From positions 1 through 64,000 of the forward strand of contig JALOPI010000008.1 in the NCBI GenBank assembly GCA_025453975.1: 64,000 bases of DNA. Direction: 5' to 3'. This DNA comes from Syntrophobacteraceae bacterium. Lineage in GTDB: Bacteria; Desulfobacterota; Syntrophobacteria; Syntrophobacterales; Syntrophobacteraceae. The position numbers and the translations under genes are program-made. The notes beneath the pieces are model-generated. The model saw only the letters and a list, made by a program, of their open reading frames with translations. It was not told where the DNA came from and did no database searches. Below are positions 45,529 to 54,342 of this stretch, piece after piece. Positions within the stretch are counted from its first letter, which is position 1; every line of letters starts with the position of its first letter.

Positions 45529-47478
45529 ATGACCATGGCCTCGCGCGATTCTGTACAGAATGTATCTTTTATCCTTGCGGTGATGGGGAGGTATTCCCGC
45601 ATCGCGCAGGCGCTTCAGAATAGCTTGACATGCATGGAGCCACTGATCCGGGATTCCGATTGTGACCTCGTCATCGCTTTCGAGAGCGACAGCTGGCTGG
45701 GGACCCCCTTGGCTCAGACGCTTCGCCTCCGTTTTCCCAAGGAGCGATTGACCGTGCTCGCCCGCGAATGTGGGAATCTTCCCGCCAAGCTCTACAACGA
45801 AGCAGCAAGATTCGGAACGAACCGATACCTTCATTTCCTTTGGCCCGGCTGTCGCCCCATAGCCGAACGGGTGGGAGCCACTTCTGCTCGGATGGATGAG
45901 TCCCATTTGGATTGGTCAGCGCACATCGACCCATTCATTCTGAGCCGATTGGGTGTCGATGCGGATTTCATTGCCAGATTTGGTAGCTACTTCATGTCCT
46001 GCAAGAGGTTGTTCTCTTCCGCCCAAGCGCTCTTGAGATCGGAGGTCTTCACTGAATTGGGGGGGTTCGATGCTTCACCGGTTCTTCAGCGTCACTTCGA
46101 TGTTGAGTTTTGGCTCAGGGTTCTGAAGGGGCAGGCCAAAATCCGACTCGATTCAGGGTATATCGCGGAGGAAGATTGGGCATGGCCAGTTTTTCCGCTA
46201 AGTCATGATCTGCGGATACCTCGATTTGTTGCCCAGAGCTTTGCGCTGCGAGCTTCAAGAGCTGCCAGCCAGAAAGGCCATGATGAGAAAATGTTGAGCG
46301 GATTCATACAAGACCTTCCCGTGAAGGAGGCGCAGCTGGTTGGTGAGCGTTGCTTTGCTGCTCACGGCCTTGCTTCCGAGCACTCCAACAGGCGGCGCTA
46401 CAAGATCGCGGTCACGGGAAATATATGGGATTATGTACATAATCGTCTGTGTTTTTACAATCACTTCGAGTATCTTGAAGGCAAGCAGCTTTTCACTTAT
46501 GTGCCTCTTCAGGATTCCTTAATTGATCCTGAGATTGATTTATGTGGGATCGACGCCGTGATCATCTCGAGAGGTAGAATTGATAACACCCTAAGAATAC
46601 TTGATTACTGTCAATTGCAGCGGATCCCTGCCATCTATATGATCGATGACAATTGGCTGACAATCGGTCAAGATTGGCCTGAGATCTATTCATCTTCATT
46701 TTCACCAGGCAAGTCGGCTTACAGTGTTTTTATTGAATGCCTTAAGAGATGTGATTCCGTACTGGTCTATAATGATATACTGGCGGAAGATGTGGAGCCA
46801 TATGTTAAGGATCTCATCAAGCTTCCCGTTAACGTTCGAATGGATGATTTTCGGGGGGGGATTCGGGACGAAGAGTGTTTAAAGCTCGTCGCCGATCTGA
46901 ATAAGTGGCGAGAGAAGACCCAGGGGCTGATTCTTGGATATGCGGGCTCGGTGCGCTATTCCGACGCTCCCTTCAGAGCGCTTGCTTCCGCGGTCGAGGA
47001 GCATACGAAAGACACGAAAGTGATCTTCTTCGGGTTTGTGACCGATGCCCAAAGAAACGCCTTTCGTCATAAGCCCATAACATTACCATACATGTCGTAT
47101 GAGGACTATGCGGCGGTTATGGGTGCGCTGCGCCCGGATATTCTCATTGCTCCGCTGGATCCTAGCAGGACGTCCATGTCCAAGTGTCCGAACAAGTATC
47201 TGGAGTATTCTGCGGCAGGCTCGGCCGGGATATACAGCAGTGTCTATCCTTACACCGATGTGATCGAGGATGGCCAGAATGGGCTGCTCGTCTCGAGCTC
47301 GGATGAGGCAGGCTGGAAGGCTGCCATTCAGCGCTTGCTGCTGGATGACGACTTGCGGCGGTGTCTTTCCGCGAATGCAGCAAGGGCCGTTGCGCTGCAG
47401 TATGATACGGCGGTGGTGGCACCATTGTTTGCCGAAGCCCTTTTAGGGCTTCTGGAAAGAGGGGCTTCCAGGGGATGA
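45529..47478 (+). CDS. Two-domain glycosyltransferase (GT2-like N terminus, GT4-like C terminus)
   Basis: This 649-aa soluble protein has an N-terminal GT-A-like part (SFILAVMGRYSRIAQAL to ~270, with ALLRSEVFTELGGFDAS) and a C-terminal GT-B half (~290-649). The latter carries IPAIYMIDDNWLTIG, PVNVRMDDF, GLILGYAGSVRYSDAPF, SKCPNKYLEYSAAGSAGIYSSVYPYTDVIEDGQNGLLV. The C-terminal half is related to the proteins at 51711 and 53083 in this window. ATG 45529 lacks a clear ribosome binding site; ATG 45535 is next. It overlaps the next gene by 4 bp. Probable role: adding two kinds of residues in the same glycan. Confidence 0.88.
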   Translation: MTMASRDSVQNVSFILAVMGRYSRIAQALQNSLTCMEPLIRDSDCDLVIAFESDSWLGTPLAQTLRLRFPKERLTVLARECGNLPAKLYNEAARFGTNRYLHFLWPGCRPIAERVGATSARMDESHLDWSAHIDPFILSRLGVDADFIARFGSYFMSCKRLFSSAQALLRSEVFTELGGFDASPVLQRHFDVEFWLRVLKGQAKIRLDSGYIAEEDWAWPVFPLSHDLRIPRFVAQSFALRASRAASQKGHDEKMLSGFIQDLPVKEAQLVGERCFAAHGLASEHSNRRRYKIAVTGNIWDYVHNRLCFYNHFEYLEGKQLFTYVPLQDSLIDPEIDLCGIDAVIISRGRIDNTLRILDYCQLQRIPAIYMIDDNWLTIGQDWPEIYSSSFSPGKSAYSVFIECLKRCDSVLVYNDILAEDVEPYVKDLIKLPVNVRMDDFRGGIRDEECLKLVADLNKWREKTQGLILGYAGSVRYSDAPFRALASAVEEHTKDTKVIFFGFVTDAQRNAFRHKPITLPYMSYEDYAAVMGALRPDILIAPLDPSRTSMSKCPNKYLEYSAAGSAGIYSSVYPYTDVIEDGQNGLLVSSSDEAGWKAAIQRLLLDDDLRRCLSANAARAVALQYDTAVVAPLFAEALLGLLERGASRG

Positions 47479-49133
47479 TTCGCGTTGCATTGGTCTCGCA
47501 CTCCCCGGATCTAGGGGGGGGGGAGCGGATGCTGCTCAATGCGGGTCTGCTCATCCGGGAAATCGATGACATGGATGCGGTGCTATTTATACCTGGGAAT
47601 GGTAGGATGCGTGATATTGCCAGCAGTATGGGCATGAATCACGTTCTCATCCCTTCTTATCCTTGGCATGTCTTTAATCCTCTAAATGATTATCAAAGTT
47701 ACAGTCGCTCGCTTTATGTTTTAAGAAATAGTATAATTAATCAAGTTTGTGATATTGTAATTATTAATACTCTCACCTCTTATGTTCCAATAATGGTTTG
47801 TGTTGAATTGGGATTGCCATCTGTTTTGTGGATTCATGGTATTATTGATTGTGGTATGATAAGAGATAGGAATGAGCTTTTGTGTTCCACGTACGATCGT
47901 CTTGTTCTTAATTCCGCTTCTGCTGTTATTTATAATTCTTTTTGGACAAGTGAATTTTATAATAAACAGTTGAACTATAGAAATGGATCTATTGTTTATA
48001 ACTGGACGATGATGCAGGATGATACAAAACTGAGCCATGGTGTGTATGATAATCGTATATTTGTTTGCCTCAATACCTTTAATGAGATCAAAGGGCATTC
48101 TGTCTTGATAGACGCTGTACGGATTCTTGCACGCAAGACGAGGGAATTCCGTCTTGAATTGTATGGGGATGGTCCAGATATTGATGTGGTGCGCCAGCAA
48201 GTGAGCACAAATCACCTCGAAGATATTGTTCAATTTAAGGGATATACTGACAATGTCCATGAGGTATACGATCAGTCTTTATGTCTCATCAATCCTTCGT
48301 ATGTGGAGGCTTTTGGCATGACCCTCATCGAGGCATTGTCGCGGAAGACTCCAGTCATTGCCGCACGGGGTGGAGGGCCCGAGGAAATCGTTCAGGATGG
48401 TATCAATGGCTATCTGTTCGAAGCTGGGAACGCCGAAATGCTTGCCGGGCGGATGTCCGAATTCTTGGATAATCCGCAGATAGCCCGACAGATGGGTGAG
48501 AGAGGTTGTCAATTGGTTCGTGAAAAATTCTCTCCGGAGCGGGCTCGCGATGCCTTCACTCAAATCGTCCGGGGGACCCTGGCTGGATTTTCGGGTTATG
48601 ATGAGCGCGTCAGGCTGCTGGTCGATATGCATCTGAATCTCTCTTGCACCGACAGGCCCCGCGTTCATGGGGATTTCCATGATAAAGCTGATGACCGGTC
48701 AATTCACAGGGTGGTTGAATCCACCTCGCCTCCTGTCAGCTGTCTACGGGTGCGTGGCAGTGTGGTCTATGAATTCATTGCCGCGTATCCCTGTTGGCGG
48801 GGTCTGGACCTCATGGTTGGCACATATAAGCAGAGTGTCAGGGGGAAGATGATCGTAAGGGTGTTTTCAGCAAACGGCGGGCAGTGCCGTGAGGTTTCTT
48901 TAAACCTTGCCACGATGACGGACAATGGCTGGGTTGCCGTCCATTTTCTTCCCATAAGCAATTCATCGCAGCAGGTATTTAGAGTGTTGCTTTTGTTGGA
49001 ATTGGAGGATGCAAGGTCAGCGGTCGGTGTATATGAAGCTAATCCTCCAGAGAGAATGATGCATCGAATTCAACGCTTGCTTGGAATGAGAAAAGCGGGA
49101 AATGAGCTCTATTGCAGGGCGTATTATGGTTAA
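47475..49133 (+). CDS. GT4 glycosyltransferase with C-terminal beta-type extension
   Basis: Residues 1-~370 form a standard GT4 fold: VALVSHSPDLGGGERMLLNAG, CLNTFNEIKGHSVLIDAVRIL, LELYGDGPDIDVV and FGMTLIEALSRKTPVIAARGGGPEEIVQDGINGYLF. A further ~150 residues (~405-535) contain CLRVRGSVVYEFIAAYP, MVGTYKQSVRGKMIVRVFSANGG and DNGWVAVHFLPISNSSQQVFRVLL, an extra strand-rich domain of a kind found on other glycan proteins. It overlaps the preceding gene by 4 bp (ATGA). The central DNA (~47600-48290) is strongly AT-rich, unlike both ends, implying a mosaic or transferred origin. Confidence 0.9.
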   Translation: MIRVALVSHSPDLGGGERMLLNAGLLIREIDDMDAVLFIPGNGRMRDIASSMGMNHVLIPSYPWHVFNPLNDYQSYSRSLYVLRNSIINQVCDIVIINTLTSYVPIMVCVELGLPSVLWIHGIIDCGMIRDRNELLCSTYDRLVLNSASAVIYNSFWTSEFYNKQLNYRNGSIVYNWTMMQDDTKLSHGVYDNRIFVCLNTFNEIKGHSVLIDAVRILARKTREFRLELYGDGPDIDVVRQQVSTNHLEDIVQFKGYTDNVHEVYDQSLCLINPSYVEAFGMTLIEALSRKTPVIAARGGGPEEIVQDGINGYLFEAGNAEMLAGRMSEFLDNPQIARQMGERGCQLVREKFSPERARDAFTQIVRGTLAGFSGYDERVRLLVDMHLNLSCTDRPRVHGDFHDKADDRSIHRVVESTSPPVSCLRVRGSVVYEFIAAYPCWRGLDLMVGTYKQSVRGKMIVRVFSANGGQCREVSLNLATMTDNGWVAVHFLPISNSSQQVFRVLLLLELEDARSAVGVYEANPPERMMHRIQRLLGMRKAGNELYCRAYYG

Positions 49134-49180
49134 TCTGGAATATACAAATAAATATCTCATGATACAACCATTGTGACAAT

Positions 49181-51697
49181 ATGTTATCATTCTTTTTTCC
49201 AAGAACTATTGGAATTGAGCTTGTTCGTGGCTGTAATTTCAGCTGCAAGATGTGTCCCGTCACCCACCACAACTCCGGGATGGTGACCAATAAGATTCAG
49301 CACATCTCTCTGGATCTGCTGGCCATGCTGGTGGATGAAGCGGACCGTTGGCCGAGTGTGGAGACGGTTTGGGCATTTCATTTCGGCGAGCCGCTTCTGC
49401 ATCCCTACTACACCGACTGCCTTGAGATGCTGCACAAGTCCGCGGTGATCAGGCAGGCTCAAGTCATACAGCATACCAACGGGTCTCTGCTGAAAGGGGA
49501 TAAGGCCAGGGCGATTCTCGAAATCCCCGTGATCAAGAAGCTAGTCTTTTCGTTTGATGGCTTCGGGGATAGAAGTAGCTACGAGGTGCTGAGGGGACCA
49601 CATTTTGAGAACACCCTGGAGAACATCCGGCAATTTGCTGAGGATGCACGAAGAGTCAGGCCAGAGCTGATGCTCTCCACTTGCACTATCGTGCCGCGCC
49701 AAGGCGAGGTGCCGGGCCTGGATGTACCCTCAAGGCATGAGGTGCTGACTCGTTTGCATGGATTATTTGATCCGATGGGTGTTGAGGTCGTGGTTCGTGA
49801 CATGCACGCCTACTGTGGTGCTGACGAGCTCGAAATCAGGGGGCATCCAGCGAAGCAGGTTTTTGGGGGCTGTTCCTTCGTGGAGGAAGATTCCCTTTAC
49901 ATGACGGTGAACGGGTGGGCGCAGCCCTGTTGCGCGGTCTATTCGGAAACCTTCCGGGTGGGGCGTTTCCCAGACCAGTCGTTTGGCGAGCTGCTGAACG
50001 GCAAGGAAATGAGGACCATCAGGCACGCGCTCAGGATGGACCTGCGTGCGATACTGGATTTCTGCTCCGGGTGCTCGCTTTCCATGGGGGGAATCATGGA
50101 GGGGGAAGTGCTTCGAGCCTACTGGAAGGCCCGGGACGCTCAGGGGGGAATGCTGGAGGTCGCGGAGCGACGTCACCTGTTCGAGGCGGGATGTCTGGCG
50201 GATCAACCGGTGCGGGTGGATCTGGGGTGTGGCGGTGCAAAGCCTGGGGGCTTCATTGGCATCGATCGATATCCACTGAATGGGGTGGATATTGTGGCTG
50301 ATCTCGACAAAGCGCTCCCGCTGGCCGACGACTCCGTGGATTTGGTGTTGGCCAGCCATTCCCTCGAGCACGTCGGGGACCTGCTGAAAACCATGGAGGA
50401 GATCCATCGGGTATGCAGGCATGGTGCTCAGGTGTGCATCGTGGCGCCGTATCATCAGCAGCATCTGAATCTTGCAAACCCTTACCATCGACAGGTATTC
50501 AACGAGCATACCCCACGTTTTTGGACCAGCAGTCGGTGGGCCCGCGTGGATGTCGCTGAGTTTGCGCACCCACACGCCGAGGGCTGGGGGTTGGGAGAAA
50601 GTGACCACAGCCGTCCAGCCATGGACTTGAGATGCCTTCGGATGGAGCTTTTCTACTTCCCCGAATATCGGCGCCTGGGAATGGAGGAGCGGCGAAGGTC
50701 CAGGCTATCCCACCTGAATGTCTGTGACCAGATCATGTATCACTTGGTGGTCGTCAAGGAACGAACGAGCGAGGCGGAGATGGAGGAGATTGCCGACAGG
50801 GTGGAGTATTTCGAGCCGCCCTATGTGACCATCCGTAGGCTGCGGGAGCGCTGCGAGCAGTTGGAGATGGCTTGTGCCGACAAGCTGATGGAAGCGAAGC
50901 GGCTTTTGGAATCGGTGCAGTTTCCGGTGGAGGAAGCCCCGCGCCTGCGTGGCTCTCTGGTCGAGCTTGAGCAGCTTCAAGGCGACCTGGATAGCCATCT
51001 GGTCCGGAAGGTTTCGGAGTGGAAGCGCCTCGAGGACCGGGTCAGGGCCACGGAGGCTGAGCTGGCCTCGATGGGGGAGCGGACGGTGGAAGTCGAGTCT
51101 CGTTGTGAAAGGTGTGTCGCTCAGCTTTCAAGGGTTGAGGGCAAGGCACTCTCTCTCGCGGATGAACTGCGCATGTTTCGCGACCGGAAGCTCACAGTCT
51201 GGTTCAATCGCTTCTTCGACAGAACCGACCTCAGGGCAGCAATCGCCCCGGCGTTTCGTCAACTGCTGGATGACAGCTACATCTTCGGTGGCAGCCTGAA
51301 GCGCTTTAGACTGCAGCCGAGCATCGACCTCGGGCTGACCCCTTTCGTCTCCTATCACCTGGATACCGGCGGTCGGCGGCTTCAAGGGATCATGCTGGCT
51401 GTTCTCCCGGACATGCCGGCCAAGGGAGGGCTCATTGGAATCGAGATCGTGTCCTCGAGAAACAGCATCCTGATGCAGCAAACCCTGGCGCTGGAAGATG
51501 TCGATGAAGCGAGCCCAGCGCGGTTTTCGTTTCCCCTGCTGCCGGGCTCGGAGCAGACGGGATGTGCTCTGAGGGTTTTTGTCCGGGACGCCGAATGGCC
51601 CGTCAGGATTCTGGAATGGAGACGCTACCGGGCGTTCGGTCTGGGCCCCCTCAAGACGAGGCCTTTCTGCGGCTTTGACCTTGGGCAGGCTCCTTGA
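49181..51697 (+). CDS. Radical SAM-methyltransferase-coiled coil fusion protein
   Basis: This 838-aa multidomain protein begins with a radical SAM domain, C18-x3-C22-x2-C25 (CNFSCKMC), followed by FHFGEPLLHPYY and a SPASM-like Cys set (GCSFV.., QPCCAVYSE, DFCSGCS). From about residue 343 it carries a class I SAM methyltransferase (VRVDLGCGGAKPGGFIGIDRYP, LPLADDSVDLVLASHSLEHV). Residues ~565-680 are a coiled coil rich in Glu/Arg/Leu, and ~705-825 resemble the extra strand-rich domain of the upstream GT4. Some relatives methylate and build O-antigen chains with coiled-coil length control, but the radical SAM part is unusual. It begins 47 bp after the GT4 stop. Function is inferred. Confidence 0.88.
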   Translation: MLSFFFPRTIGIELVRGCNFSCKMCPVTHHNSGMVTNKIQHISLDLLAMLVDEADRWPSVETVWAFHFGEPLLHPYYTDCLEMLHKSAVIRQAQVIQHTNGSLLKGDKARAILEIPVIKKLVFSFDGFGDRSSYEVLRGPHFENTLENIRQFAEDARRVRPELMLSTCTIVPRQGEVPGLDVPSRHEVLTRLHGLFDPMGVEVVVRDMHAYCGADELEIRGHPAKQVFGGCSFVEEDSLYMTVNGWAQPCCAVYSETFRVGRFPDQSFGELLNGKEMRTIRHALRMDLRAILDFCSGCSLSMGGIMEGEVLRAYWKARDAQGGMLEVAERRHLFEAGCLADQPVRVDLGCGGAKPGGFIGIDRYPLNGVDIVADLDKALPLADDSVDLVLASHSLEHVGDLLKTMEEIHRVCRHGAQVCIVAPYHQQHLNLANPYHRQVFNEHTPRFWTSSRWARVDVAEFAHPHAEGWGLGESDHSRPAMDLRCLRMELFYFPEYRRLGMEERRRSRLSHLNVCDQIMYHLVVVKERTSEAEMEEIADRVEYFEPPYVTIRRLRERCEQLEMACADKLMEAKRLLESVQFPVEEAPRLRGSLVELEQLQGDLDSHLVRKVSEWKRLEDRVRATEAELASMGERTVEVESRCERCVAQLSRVEGKALSLADELRMFRDRKLTVWFNRFFDRTDLRAAIAPAFRQLLDDSYIFGGSLKRFRLQPSIDLGLTPFVSYHLDTGGRRLQGIMLAVLPDMPAKGGLIGIEIVSSRNSILMQQTLALEDVDEASPARFSFPLLPGSEQTGCALRVFVRDAEWPVRILEWRRYRAFGLGPLKTRPFCGFDLGQAP

Positions 51698-51710
51698 CGG
51701 GTGTGGTTCA

Positions 51711-53042
51711 ATGGTTTCTCTTCCCCGCGTTTTAGCGGTGCTTCCCGGATTCGTGCCTTCTACCGAAATCTGTGTTGTCCGGCCATTCGTGAGCCTGCAT
51801 CGAGCAGGTCGCATCCTGGCCCGGGTGACCCTTGAGCGATTCGTGAGTCCTCGGGATCTGGCCTGGGCCAACCTGGTGGTCTTCTGCCGTAACACGGAGC
51901 CCAAGTTCTCATGGATCCTCGATCACCTGCTGGAAAGAGACCTCCCCTTCATTTACGACGTCGATGACAATCTCTTCAGCGTACCCGTGGATTCCGAGGT
52001 GGGAAGATATCACGCTTTACCCGCCTGCAGGGCCATGCTCGCTCGGTATCTCGAGGGGGCGCGGGCTGTGCGCGTCTATTCGAGCGAAATGGCTGACGCG
52101 GCGGAAGTGTTCAATCGGAGGGTCGCGAAAGTGCGAGCGCCCATTGATAGCAGGCTCATCGAGCCGCCCTCGAGTGCCCGCCATCCTCGGCCCGTCAGGA
52201 TCGTTTATGCCACTAGCCGCACCGAGGATCGGCTGGCTGCGGTCTTCATGCCAGCGGTTGTCGCCGTTCTGGAGGACTTTGGAGAATGCGCGGAGGTCCA
52301 TTTCTGGGGGGCCAGGCCACCGGCGTTCCCCTCAACGGTCCGCATCCATCATCATCCGGCCATCAGGAGTTACCATCGATTCCTGGGAGAGTTTTCCAGG
52401 ATGGGCTTCGACATCGGGTTGGCGCCACTGCTGGATGACCCGTTCCATCGAGCCAAAACGAACAACAAATTCAGGGAATATGGTGGATGTGGCATCGCTG
52501 GAATCTATTCTGATGTGTGTGTGTATTCCTCATGTGTCGAGGATGGGGTCACTGGATTGCTGGTCTCCAACGATCCCCTGTCCTGGTACGAGGCGCTGAA
52601 TCGACTCATCAGGGACGGTGCTTTGAGGCGAACTGTGGGAGCCAGGGCTCGAGAATACGTGCTGGCTCATTACTCCCGCGTCGACTTCGAGGATGAATGG
52701 CTGCGGCAGATCGTCGCCGTGGTGGAAGAACGTGGGGGCGGAGGGCTCCGCACGGACAGGCGTTTTTCCATGGCAGCCCGATCAGATTGTTCGATGCATG
52801 CCGGGACTTCAAGCGGTCTAGCTGAAAACGGGCAAGCCGGGGAGTCTTTGGAGCGAGAACAGCCCGTGTCGCCTTCCTGTGGTAGACAATGGCTCATGTT
52901 AGCCATGGGTCATTTCATTCAAAGATGGCATGATGTAAGTGATATCTGTAGAATGAGATTGTGTTGTAATGAAGCTTACGATGGTAAAGTGTATAGGTAT
53001 TTATATAATAGTTTGAAGTGGTATATTAGGCACAGTTGTTAG
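51711..53042 (+). CDS. Glycosyltransferase, IYDVDD-type GT4-like
   Basis: This GT-B protein (443 aa) is related to those at 45529 and 53083. It contains LPFIYDVDDNLFSVPVD, VRIVYATSRTEDRLAAV, FDIGLAPLLDDPFHRAKTN and GGCGIAGIYSDVCVYSSCVEDGVTGLLVSND. Track start 51579 overlaps the preceding gene; ATG 51711, 13 bp after that stop, is chosen, with no strong ribosome binding site. The last ~90 residues (after VVEERGGGG) look low in conservation and are encoded by progressively AT-rich DNA, suggesting a truncated or recombined 3' end. Confidence 0.85.
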   Translation: MVSLPRVLAVLPGFVPSTEICVVRPFVSLHRAGRILARVTLERFVSPRDLAWANLVVFCRNTEPKFSWILDHLLERDLPFIYDVDDNLFSVPVDSEVGRYHALPACRAMLARYLEGARAVRVYSSEMADAAEVFNRRVAKVRAPIDSRLIEPPSSARHPRPVRIVYATSRTEDRLAAVFMPAVVAVLEDFGECAEVHFWGARPPAFPSTVRIHHHPAIRSYHRFLGEFSRMGFDIGLAPLLDDPFHRAKTNNKFREYGGCGIAGIYSDVCVYSSCVEDGVTGLLVSNDPLSWYEALNRLIRDGALRRTVGARAREYVLAHYSRVDFEDEWLRQIVAVVEERGGGGLRTDRRFSMAARSDCSMHAGTSSGLAENGQAGESLEREQPVSPSCGRQWLMLAMGHFIQRWHDVSDICRMRLCCNEAYDGKVYRYLYNSLKWYIRHSC

Positions 53043-53082
53043 TCATTGATGTCGATACTGTGTTTATGAATTTGTATTTATT

Positions 53083-54267
53083 TTGTCAATTGGTTTTCAT
53101 GCTTTGAATGTACTGGCTATAACATCCCAAAATAATTTTTTGAGAGAGATAAGACTCGAAGCGATTCTGAGTTATCTTAAGGCAGCTCGTCTCATTGAGC
53201 ATTATTTCATTTCAGATGAATACTGCGTTGGGCTTCCTGATTTCTATTCTTGTGATGTGATTTGGCTTCAAAGGGTTGAATCCATTGATCTTGTTAGGCA
53301 CATTTCCAGATGTACCCATAACACATATATTTATGATATCGACGATTTATTGATCGGCAGGCCAACATACACCAAAGACATGCCTGGTGACAGCCAGGGA
53401 GCGATCGATGCGGTCGTCCATTGCTCAACCCTCACGGCTCCCTCCCTCAGGCTAATGTGCTTGCTGGAAAGGTACTTGGGGATATCCCTGGCTCAGAAGA
53501 CCGTGGTTTGCCCCAACGGCATCGAGATGGAGGTTCAGCGCCGTCCGCCAGCCGCTCCCAGCGGTATCGTGTGGTCCTCCAGCGATTATCCGGCCCTGAC
53601 CGACTCCAGGGAGGGGGTTGTCCGTGCTGTCGGTGAATTTTCATTGAAGCATCGGCTGCCGGTTTATTGCATCGGGCATTTCGATGGTTCTTTGAAAAAG
53701 CGGCTTGCCCACGCGGTTTGGCCAGGTTTTCTGCCTCTCCAGCAATACCGTGGCCTTCTGGGCTCAGATCACGTTTTCATTGGAATAGCGCCCCTTGAAA
53801 CGGAGGGCTCCAGAGAAGATCTGGACTTCATCAACGCCAAGTCGGACATCAAGATGCTGGACTTTGGAGGGCGAGGCCACCCTGGGGTCTACAGCGCCGC
53901 ACCTCCGTACATGGACACGGACTTGAGTACGGGCGTGCTGACAGCCAATGACGAAGCGTCCTGGCGGGAGGCGCTGCGGATCGCCCATTCCCATGCATGG
54001 AGGCGGATCCATGAGGAGCAGGATCGCATCATCGATCTGAGGCGTATGGATCGGCTGGCATCGACAGTGTGGATGGAGGCTCTTCAGCGGTCCCGTCTGG
54101 ACATTCCGATTCCGGCTGGAGATCTCAGGCCAGCGTCAACCCTGTCCCGGCATGTCTCCCGCGGATTATCCAGCCTCTATTGGGGATCGGGTTTCGTCCA
54201 GAGGGCTGTGGCCCTGCTTCCCAGACCCATCTTGCGCCGGCTGCGGCATCGACTTCTGGGCAAATGA
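53083..54267 (+). CDS. Glycosyltransferase, IYDIDD-type GT4-like
   Basis: This 394-aa GT4-like protein belongs to the same family as those at 45529 and 51711. It shows LNVLAITSQNNFLREIRLEAIL at the start, NTYIYDIDDLLIG, VVCPNGIEME, VFIGIAPLETEGSREDLDFINAKSDIKMLDFGGRG and GVYSAAPPYMDTDLSTGVLTAND. The frame has no ATG near its beginning; TTG 53083 or TTG 53104 (LNVLAI) are the possible starts. The first ~270 bp are AT-rich and continuous with the AT-rich end of the preceding gene, so a recombination junction may lie here. A substrate cannot be inferred. Confidence 0.8.
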   Translation: MSIGFHALNVLAITSQNNFLREIRLEAILSYLKAARLIEHYFISDEYCVGLPDFYSCDVIWLQRVESIDLVRHISRCTHNTYIYDIDDLLIGRPTYTKDMPGDSQGAIDAVVHCSTLTAPSLRLMCLLERYLGISLAQKTVVCPNGIEMEVQRRPPAAPSGIVWSSSDYPALTDSREGVVRAVGEFSLKHRLPVYCIGHFDGSLKKRLAHAVWPGFLPLQQYRGLLGSDHVFIGIAPLETEGSREDLDFINAKSDIKMLDFGGRGHPGVYSAAPPYMDTDLSTGVLTANDEASWREALRIAHSHAWRRIHEEQDRIIDLRRMDRLASTVWMEALQRSRLDIPIPAGDLRPASTLSRHVSRGLSSLYWGSGFVQRAVALLPRPILRRLRHRLLGK

Positions 54268-54342
54268 GGGTGCTCGGCCAATCGGACGAGCCTGAGAGCG
54301 GCCAGCAGATGGATCTCGGTCTGGACGCGGGAAGGATTTTAC

